Under the pieces are notes generated by a model. It was not told where the DNA came from, did not search any database, and saw only the letters and a program-made list of their open reading frames with translations. A stretch of 42,275 nucleotides of DNA, taken from a virus. The position numbers were made by a program, and so were the translations under genes. The stretch spans positions 1 to 42,275 of IMG/VR virus record IMGVR_UViG_3300024346_000156, one strand, 5' to 3'. This document shows, in pieces, positions 31,139-39,600 of this stretch (position 1 is its first letter; each line of letters opens with the position of its first letter).

Positions 31139-34100
31139 TTATTGTTGTAAAAAGTAATTCATTGCTACTGGCGAACCACTAATGCCGCCAGTGTAATTAA
31201 CCTTCTGTAATATATTTATCTGATCGCCTGTCGTTGTTGTTATTTCCTGTCCGCTTATCAATACCGAGCCTGCTGTAATGCTGTTAACATTAAGTTCGCC
31301 TGCACCGCCACCAATTTGTGAAGCAATATAGGTTTTAATTGCTTTTTGTGTTGGAACAATATTATCACTATTAGCAGTAAACGTACCGTCTACACTAAAT
31401 TCAGTAATTGTTGCTCCTGTTCCACCAAGTTCAACTGCACCTAGCGACAATTCTTGTAGTCCACTAATATTAAACGCATCAGCATTTAGTGTAGCAGTAC
31501 CTGTCGATTGTTCAACGTTAAACAATCCGCCAACTCTAAAGTTACCGTCTTGGTCAGTAGTAGTGTAGAACACTCTTCCTCCACCGCCAACAAAAGTTTC
31601 TTTTGTTGGATCAACTGGATTGACCGGAATTCCTGGATAATTAGTATCTGCAAAATTACCAGTACCAATATCTAAGAAGTCATGTCCTGTTAGACGCACT
31701 TGCGAATATCTAATGCGTAGTGTTACTGCGTTATTATGTTCAACTGCTTCAGTAACAGTAATTTCTGGACTTAATTGTAACTGTGCATCAAATGGTCCAG
31801 TTCCAGTTAAATCTCTTACATTTACTAGTTTGTAATAGTTTCCCGGTATACCTGCAAATTCAATATTTGATCCAGGTAATGGTGCAGCACTTAAATTTGT
31901 AACTCTAACCAATGTTCCAGGCTGATAAAGATCAGCAAAACCGTCGCCGGAAATATCTGCACTAGCTGTGACAAATCCTGTACCTCTACTAGTCCATGTA
32001 GGCTGTTTTAGTACACCGTTACCAATTCTAACAGCATGCGGAACATCTACAGTATTGTTTGGATCTGTAAGTGTTAGTGTTGGAATTCCAGAATAACCAG
32101 TGCCCGGATCCCATATACTAATCATACTAATTGCACCATCGCTTACATATGCTCTGCCTTTGGCAGTACTTGCATATAAGCCGTCTCCTGGTGCAGTAAA
32201 CGTTACTCTTGGTTCAATGCTATAATTTGTAGTATCATTTAAAGTTGCTTCAATAGCAACTCCTGTAATATGATCCCACCCTGCACTGTCGTCACTCATT
32301 TTCTTAACTGTAGCAATTTTTGTACCGTTATTATATGTATCAATGTAAGCATATTGGCCTGCGCCAACACCTGCTGTTAAGTAAATTGCCATTCCTACAT
32401 ACTGACTACTTAATCTGCCATCTGTGTTAGATAATGTAATTTGTGTAGTATTGCCTTGTTGTGCAACGTTTTGCGTATCAAGATAGCCTTCGCCACCTTT
32501 GTTATCTGCAGGATCAGTAAGCCTAACTTCATATACACCGCCGTTTGAAACAACTGCATTATCAACTGCTGCTCCAAAGCCTTCGCCTGTTACTACAAAA
32601 TTTGTAGCATCGCCGATTGTACCAACTTCAAACGTATAATCCGCTGCGCCGCCTGCACCTAACAAACTGTCAGCAATTGTAATAACATCTCCTATTACAT
32701 GTCCGCTACCGCCTTTATTAATAACAACAGTCGGCAATCCAAACTCGTCAACAATAATAGTAAATGATTGACCTACTCCCGCGCCTGCTGATGCTCCGGT
32801 TACATTGTAGTATGTTCCTTTTGTTCTATCTCCATCTGCTGCACTATTATTTGTAACAGTAAGCAATGCATCAGTTGCTGTTGTATAGTCTTTTCCTGCA
32901 TTAGTATATTCGAGCGCTAATATATTATTACCGTCTGTAAATACACTATGTACAGTTGCATCAAAGTTTTGGTTAGTTACTGTACCAGTAATTGGAACTT
33001 CAGTAATATCAATACCTTCAGCAACTGTGCCAAATGTACCGTATGATGAGTTGCCGTTAGTAGCACGAATCTTACCACCGTTCTCTGCTAAGTAACCAAT
33101 GTGTCCATAGTATGAGAACACAGATACAAGTTCTGTTCTTCCTAAGTTAGTACACCAGCAACCAATTCCGTCACTGATAATTTGTGTAAAGTCGTTTGCA
33201 ACAATACTATCGTTGCCGCCTGCGTGTAAGTCACCGTCTACTTTTAGACCAATACACCCTGTACCAAATGTAGTTACGTTTTGTATGTATGGTGATTTGT
33301 TAATAATCCATGCAGCCGTGTGTGCTGGTCCCCAACCTGGATCTAAACTTACAAATGCGCCCGCTGTTGGACGCTTAGTTCCATATACGTTTGCAGTGCC
33401 AAGTGTACCTGCTAATCCGTTTACAGTACAATTACGTAAACCTGTTCCGTTACGCATATAGAACATGTCTTCTGTTGTTGATCCCATTACAGAGTTTGAA
33501 TAGTAACGTGCATATAACAATGATTTATAGTTACCTGTGTAAATTAAATCATATTTAATAGCATCGATATATCTGCTAATATCTCTTTCACATGCTGCAA
33601 CGTCATATGTATATGACGGATGTTGATCTGCAATATATGCAGTAACTTCTGCTTTTAAGAATTCTCTATTTGCTTCGAGCGCTTCTACAGCATACGTAAA
33701 GTCAGTTGTAGTATTTGGAGTATTTGATCCGTATGATACAGGAACAGTAGAATCTCCTGATGCACCATTCACGCCATAGTCTGCATAGTCACGTATTTGT
33801 GTCCAAAGTTCCGCTGCAAATGCGCCTGCGGCTGCTGAGCCTGCTGGCGATGTTGTAATTTGACTTAGTGCATTACCTGTTGTTTTAGTTACTGCACTAT
33901 TTGTAATAATGTCGCTTGCAATAACAGCCATTCTAGCAAGTGCATCTAATGTTTTTGGAGTATCTCCTGCTGCTACTAAAACACCTGCTGGACTAATACG
34001 TGTTGAACGCAATTCGTCACCTATAACTGCTGTGTTTTCTGGAACAATAATTGGAAGTATTTCGCTAAAGTTTCCTGTTTTAACAAATATACTACTTTGC

Positions 34101-36640
34101 GGTTTTACTTCTGCCGGAATACTATTAGCATTACCTGCTGTAATTGCACCAGTAACAATGCCTGTTAGTGTTGTTACAGTTGCAAGTGCATCTGCTTCTT
34201 CTTGGAATACAGCATTAGTATACTGATTTAAACTGCCTCGCACTGTTACTGGAGCAAGATTAGACATAATTGCATCTGCAAGAGTAACAATATATCCTAA
34301 ACCTGCTGCTGTTTGTGTAGCATTATCTGCAACATAAGTGTCGCCAGCCGCATTATAATATGATTTTGCTGCTTTTACCGAACGTTCATTGCCACCGTGT
34401 GTTAAGTCCCATATAACTGCATCAAGTACTTGTCCTGCATCTCTGCGGCAAGTTGCTTGTACATAAGAAAGACTTACTGCTGATGTTCCTGTGCCATCTG
34501 CTAGGGAAAATACTGCTCCGCCTTTAGTTGCTGATATAGTAAATGTAGTTGCGTTTAAAATAGCACTTACAAAGTATTCTGTATCTGCAACAAGGTTTCC
34601 AAAAGTAGTAGCAGCAAATTTAACTGCTGTTTCGCCTGCTACAAGCCAACTTGTATCTGTTATAGTAATTGCATTTGTTGACCCTGTAGTTGCTGTAGCA
34701 GTGTCTGCATATGTAGCATTAATATATTCAATTACTTCATCTTGTATAAAACTTCTATTGCGCTGCAAAAGATTTTTAGCGTTATAACGTATTGCGCCGT
34801 CTTGTACTTGCTCAGTAGCATAACGAATTGACTTCCAAGGACGGTCTAGCGTAACACCACGACTAGGTGCTGGTTCGTCAACACCGTTATTTGTTTCTAC
34901 ATAAAATACATTATTAATAGCACCAAAACTAGTCCATTCAGGTGCGTTTGCCGCATCATTAACTTTAAGAACCTGTCCTGCAGTTCCAACTCCTAATCTA
35001 ACTGCACCAGCGCCGCCATAATAAACAATGTCGCCTTGTGTAGTTAAGTTGCCTGATTCTGCACCAGCAACTAATAAATTCCAATTAACTCCGCCAGTAT
35101 CTTGATCAGGACGGTTAGTTAATGTAACCTCATCTGAAGTGTGAGCCGAAACACATATGTATGAGTTTACACCGTGTTGTATAGAGTCACCTGCATCATA
35201 GAAAGTTGCGTCTGTCCAAGTGCCTTTCCATTCAACACCTTCGTTTAAACGTTCCCAGTATAGTGGATTAGGCGGACGTTCACCTTCGTGCTTTAGAGTA
35301 CACAGATACGTATAACCGCCCAATCGTACAACGTCACCTTCAATAAATTCTCTCGTAGCACTATCATCTTCATAGTCGCCAATAAAACGGAAGCCAGTTG
35401 TAAATAAGTCCCATGCAGCAATATTATCACTAGGTTTTAGGCCAGCGTTGTTAGTTACTGCAACATAACTATAACCACCATAAGTTACAAAGTCACCAGG
35501 CTGATATGCTCTAACTGAATCCCAACTGTCTTCAAATTCTAAACCTTCAGTAAACTGTGCCCAATTAGATTCATCTGCTGCTAAGTTTACTGCACCACTT
35601 GTGTGTTGTGTTGTACAAATCCATGTGCCACCGCCGTATTTTACAACATCGTTAATTCTATAACGTGTGTTAATAGTGTGATCTGATCTATATTCAATGC
35701 CGTTATGTAAGTAATCCCACTTAGATTGATCTGCTTCTAGACCATCTGTTAAAGAAGCATTACTAGTATGACCTTCATTTGCAATATATAATGTGCCGCC
35801 GTAACGAACAATGTCATTTACTCTATAGCGTGTACCAACATTCCAGACGTCAGTCCAATAAAATCCTTCTGAGAAAATATTCCATTTACTTTGGTCGTTT
35901 TCTAATCCTAAACTAGCAGTGCCTGCTGATGTATGCGGAGTAATACAAATATATACAGTGCCATTATACTTTGCAATATCGTTTACTTTATATCTTGTAT
36001 CTATCAACCAGTCAGCTTTATAATCAAAACCTTCTGCATATAAATCCCATTTACTTTGTACTGTTGCAATATTAAATGTTAGGTTTTCTGCGCCGCCTGC
36101 GCCGAGGTTTGCATCAGTAATTGTTATAGTTTCATTGACAGCATAACTATCACCTGGTGTTACTATTGTAATTGTTGCTGCGCCAGTGCCGCTAACAACT
36201 ACGTCAACTACTAGCCCTTTGCCTACTCCACTAGTTGTAGTTGCTACACTTTCATATGTACCAGCAGTTCTTGATACATCTGCTGCCGAAATAGTACCTA
36301 CTGTTAATACATTTCCTTGTTCAAATTCTAAACCTAATGCAACAGATTGATCTGACCGATGAGCAGCATTAGCAATATACAGATATCCGCCATATTTTAC
36401 AATATCGTTTACCTTGTAGTATCTATCGTTTAACCATGCGCCTTTCCATACAACACCGTCTGAAATTTTATTCCAGTATGTTGCTTGTGCATCAGTAAAC
36501 AATGTGGGAGCAGTGTGTCCTGCGATACAAACATATGTGTTACCGCCGTTGCGTACAATATCATCTTTGTAGTAGACTGTGGCAGACGACCAATCGCCTT
36601 TCCATATAAATCTAATTCTACCTAATTTAAACTCTGCCAT
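31139..36640 (-). CDS. giant tail-fibre protein 1
   Basis: 1833 residues. Eight N-terminal repeats (residues 1 to about 530) of the form W-x-x-x-W...Y-x-x-x-D-I-V-x-Y-G-G-x-x-Y-(V/I)-C resemble carbohydrate-binding modules of chitinase type. Repeat 2 is interrupted at residues 109-194 by a foreign module. Two helical C-x-R-D...D-L-x-x-G-G-N modules follow. Then comes a beta-helix-like part with GAFVSLDPGWGP, FGTGCIGLKVDG and SYYGHIGYLAENGG. The C-terminus has SQVRLTGHDFLDIG and TDQDGNFRVGGLFNVEQ. The beta-helix and C-terminal parts match fibre protein 2 closely. Such proteins are standard in marine T4-like phages, probably long or side fibres. A GATAAATA promoter and GGAG site precede it. Confidence 0.85.
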   Translation of the reverse strand: MAEFKLGRIRFIWKGDWSSATVYYKDDIVRNGGNTYVCIAGHTAPTLFTDAQATYWNKISDGVVWKGAWLNDRYYKVNDIVKYGGYLYIANAAHRSDQSVALGLEFEQGNVLTVGTISAADVSRTAGTYESVATTTSGVGKGLVVDVVVSGTGAATITIVTPGDSYAVNETITITDANLGAGGAENLTFNIATVQSKWDLYAEGFDYKADWLIDTRYKVNDIAKYNGTVYICITPHTSAGTASLGLENDQSKWNIFSEGFYWTDVWNVGTRYRVNDIVRYGGTLYIANEGHTSNASLTDGLEADQSKWDYLHNGIEYRSDHTINTRYRINDVVKYGGGTWICTTQHTSGAVNLAADESNWAQFTEGLEFEDSWDSVRAYQPGDFVTYGGYSYVAVTNNAGLKPSDNIAAWDLFTTGFRFIGDYEDDSATREFIEGDVVRLGGYTYLCTLKHEGERPPNPLYWERLNEGVEWKGTWTDATFYDAGDSIQHGVNSYICVSAHTSDEVTLTNRPDQDTGGVNWNLLVAGAESGNLTTQGDIVYYGGAGAVRLGVGTAGQVLKVNDAANAPEWTSFGAINNVFYVETNNGVDEPAPSRGVTLDRPWKSIRYATEQVQDGAIRYNAKNLLQRNRSFIQDEVIEYINATYADTATATTGSTNAITITDTSWLVAGETAVKFAATTFGNLVADTEYFVSAILNATTFTISATKGGAVFSLADGTGTSAVSLSYVQATCRRDAGQVLDAVIWDLTHGGNERSVKAAKSYYNAAGDTYVADNATQTAAGLGYIVTLADAIMSNLAPVTVRGSLNQYTNAVFQEEADALATVTTLTGIVTGAITAGNANSIPAEVKPQSSIFVKTGNFSEILPIIVPENTAVIGDELRSTRISPAGVLVAAGDTPKTLDALARMAVIASDIITNSAVTKTTGNALSQITTSPAGSAAAGAFAAELWTQIRDYADYGVNGASGDSTVPVSYGSNTPNTTTDFTYAVEALEANREFLKAEVTAYIADQHPSYTYDVAACERDISRYIDAIKYDLIYTGNYKSLLYARYYSNSVMGSTTEDMFYMRNGTGLRNCTVNGLAGTLGTANVYGTKRPTAGAFVSLDPGWGPAHTAAWIINKSPYIQNVTTFGTGCIGLKVDGDLHAGGNDSIVANDFTQIISDGIGCWCTNLGRTELVSVFSYYGHIGYLAENGGKIRATNGNSSYGTFGTVAEGIDITEVPITGTVTNQNFDATVHSVFTDGNNILALEYTNAGKDYTTATDALLTVTNNSAADGDRTKGTYYNVTGASAGAGVGQSFTIIVDEFGLPTVVINKGGSGHVIGDVITIADSLLGAGGAADYTFEVGTIGDATNFVVTGEGFGAAVDNAVVSNGGVYEVRLTDPADNKGGEGYLDTQNVAQQGNTTQITLSNTDGRLSSQYVGMAIYLTAGVGAGQYAYIDTYNNGTKIATVKKMSDDSAGWDHITGVAIEATLNDTTNYSIEPRVTFTAPGDGLYASTAKGRAYVSDGAISMISIWDPGTGYSGIPTLTLTDPNNTVDVPHAVRIGNGVLKQPTWTSRGTGFVTASADISGDGFADLYQPGTLVRVTNLSAAPLPGSNIEFAGIPGNYYKLVNVRDLTGTGPFDAQLQLSPEITVTEAVEHNNAVTLRIRYSQVRLTGHDFLDIGTGNFADTNYPGIPVNPVDPTKETFVGGGGRVFYTTTDQDGNFRVGGLFNVEQSTGTATLNADAFNISGLQELSLGAVELGGTGATITEFSVDGTFTANSDNIVPTQKAIKTYIASQIGGGAGELNVNSITAGSVLISGQEITTTTGDQINILQKVNYTGGISGSPVAMNYFLQQ
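32610..32833 (-). repeat. second copy of the inserted module in giant fibre 1
   Basis: It encodes R-T-K-G-T-Y...G-x-G-x-G...G-H-V-I-G-D-V-I-T-I-A-D-S-L-L-G-A-G-G-A, matching the insert in repeat 2 unit for unit. Boundaries are approximate. Confidence 0.65.
35060..36640 (-). repeat. eight W/Y-rich repeats in giant fibre 1
   Basis: Units of about 55-60 residues with W...W...Y-x-x-x-D-I-V-x-Y-G-G-x-x-Y. Repeat 2 contains an 86-residue insertion. The pattern resembles small chitin- or cellulose-binding modules; the sugar bound is unknown. Confidence 0.75.
36059..36316 (-). repeat. 86-residue module inserted in repeat 2 of giant fibre 1
   Basis: Residues 109-194. The flanks read LGLEFEQ and QSKWD, which are contiguous in neighbouring repeats (LGLENDQSKW). 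The insert's R-T-x-G-T-Y ... L-G-A-G-G-A core recurs in the same protein near 32610-32830. Confidence 0.7.
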
Positions 36641-36663
36641 TTAAAACTCCGCTCTATTTAATA

Positions 36664-36671
36664 TATTTATC
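36664..36671 (-). promoter_or_regulatory. T4-type late promoter, giant fibre 1
   Basis: GATAAATA on the minus strand, 23 bases before the ATG, with GGAG in the leader, in the 44-base gap between the two giant fibre genes. Confidence 0.65.
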
Positions 36672-36684
36672 ATAATGATCTTTA

Positions 36685-39600
36685 TTATATTCCGAATAAC
36701 TGGTGCGCTAACATGTCGCCATCTATGCCGCCAATTTGATGTACACTTACAGGTATGTTTATCTGTAAGCCTGATGTTGTTGTAAAGTTTGTACTCGACA
36801 CTTTGACTTGTCCTGCAATTAATGTGTTAGTCAGCGCATCTGCGCCACCACTACTAATTCTACTTTCTAAGTATGTCATAATTGCTGCCTGTGTCGGAAC
36901 AATGTTGTTTGAGTTTGCTACAAAAGTGCCGTCTTTACTAAATTCTTTAATAACAACAGCACTGCCGCCAACTTGTATTCCGCCTAATGATAATTCTGAT
37001 AGACCATCAAGTTCAAACAAATCAGCATTAATTGTTACTGTGCCGCTGGCTTGTTCAACTTGGAATAATTCACCAACTCTAAAGTTACCATCTTGGTCAG
37101 TACTTGTATAAAATACTCGACCGCCGCCATTGTCAACTGTTTCATTAAACGGCTGTCTTGGTGTGTTTGGATCTTCACCCTCAGTGTATAATTCAGGATA
37201 TCTTGTTGAGGTAACATTTCCTACACCAATATCTAAGAAGTCATGTCCTGTTAGACGGACTTGACTATATTGTTCACGTATAATTAATGTTTCTTCGTGA
37301 TTAGGCGAATTTTGATTTTTAATTGTTGGACTAATATTAGCAACCATTGTATGATTAGGTGCTGCTCCGGTTTGTGAAACAATTTTTGTTAATCTGTAAG
37401 TAACATCATCAATGCCATTAATAACAATATTTGCGCCAGGTCCTGGAATAAAACTAATATCTTTAAAACTTATTGTTTTACCTGTTTGGAATATGTCTGC
37501 AAATCCATCACCTGCCACAGTCATTGTTGCTGTAACATATCCTGCACCTCTGTTAGTAAATATAGGTTGTGCTAATACACCGCTTGCTATTCTTGGTTGA
37601 TCTAACCCGTCTACTGTTTTTTCAGGATCAACTACTAATACTCCCGGAACAGTTGTATAATTAGAACCCGGGTCGTACATGGTAAATGACTGTAGTCTAC
37701 TTGAACTTACATTAACTCTAGCAATTGCTCCTGCGCCAGATTGTATAGTTATTATTGAATTTCCAGCACTGCCAGTGCCGCCATCGCCGCGAATGAACCA
37801 TAAGCCTTCAGGTGTACTTGTTGATCCTGCAAGCCTATGCCCAGCATCATTTAATGTGTATACTGTACTATCTTCAGCAAACCATTGCCATGCCCAACCG
37901 TCTTTTGATTTTGCCATATAATTTGTTAAGGACGGGTTTGCGGATGTTGTAGCAATAAACTCTCCATGAGCATATATAATATCAGTTAAGCCAGATGCTG
38001 CTGGGAATGTTTCTAAATGTGTATCATCGGAATACCAAGTTACACCATCAAAACTATATGCAGCACTTTTATCACCAACTGCTACAAATCTGCCGTTGCC
38101 GTATGTAATATCAGTCCACGTAACTGCTGTGTCTAATACTCCAGTTTGTGTTGTCCAGTTCACACCTTCATTTACACTTGTTAGTGCAGTGCCATTGGTT
38201 TGTAACAATACCCACATACCGTTTCCGTATGCAACACCTATTATACTACCACCACCAGAAGCAATGCCGTTAATCGGTTGATTAGTAGAACCGTCTGGTG
38301 TAAATCTAGTAAGTCCACCGGTGCTTGATAATATACTAAGACCTGTTGATTGATTTGTTGCTAACCCTGTGTAAGCGAAGTTTTGAATCGCAAAGTTGGT
38401 CCATGTTGATGTTGATGTATCATAGTTGTAAACTACTGGACCGTTTTGGAAGAACATATTAGTCCCTGAAGATCCAGTTTCTCCAAAGCCCCATGCTGCA
38501 CCGCTTCCTAATGCTTCGCCTGCTGTAAACGTTGTGCCGTCAGTACTTATCGCTGTTTCTCCTATGCGATTTATTACTATATACGTTCCGTTTGAGTATT
38601 GAATTGCTGATGCCCATTTGCCGCTTTCTCCGTCTGTTAAAAAACCTGTAGGAAAAGTTTTTGTTGTGTCATTGGTTATAGTTACACCCGGATCGTCGAT
38701 TATTACTCTAGGCTCTAAACTATATCTAGTTGTGCCGTCTAATGTTGTTTCAATTGGTCTTCCGGGATATAAATTTTCCCAACCACTAGTATCATTATAT
38801 TCTTTAGATATAATAGCAATTTTAGTTAGAGCATCGTACCCAGTAATGTGTCCGTATTGACCTACACCTTTGCCTGAAACAATTACAATCCTCATACCTA
38901 TATATTTTTCAGGTGTTCCTGTGTCATCCGAAGCGGCTAATGTTATTGACGTAGTAGTTCCGCCTTGAGAATTGTTTAATAGATATTGATAATTTAATCC
39001 GCCCGGTGTACTAGAATCTGATGGGTCAATTAATCTAATTTGACTTATTGCATTGTTTCTAAGTTCATCGTATGCAACTGTAGCATTGATACCTGATCCG
39101 CTTACGACTCCGGTAGCACTAGTGTATGATTGTCCAGCATGACTATATCCTACTGCTATTAACTCATTACCGTCTGTATGTACAATTTCTACTTGCGCTT
39201 CTAGTGTACGGTTATCTATTTTTCCTGTTATTGGAGTTTCGTTTTCGTTGTACCCTTCAGCAACTGATCCGTATGTACCATAGGAATTGTTACCATTTGT
39301 TGCACGTAATATTCCGCCGTTTTCAGATAAGTAGCCAATGTGACAAAAGTACGTAAACACAGATACAAGTTCTGAACGGCCGCCGTTAAGTGCCCAGTAT
39401 CCAATACCGTCGCTTATTACTTGTGTAAAGTCGTTTGCAACAACTGACCTATTTCCGCCATTGTGTAGTGCTCCGTCAATTTTCATACCGATGCAACCTG
39501 TGCCGAATGTAGTTACGTTTTGTACGTAGCAAGATTTGTTAGTAATCCAAACACTACTATCGTCCGGCCCTGTTCCTGGATCAAGACTTACATATGCGCC

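Noticed and set aside
31213-31220. GATAAATA inside the end of giant fibre 1 as a firm promoter
   Set aside because: It encodes part of the fibre (D-Q-I-N-I) and lies about 90 bases from the next ATG; kept only as a possible extra promoter in the description of that gene.
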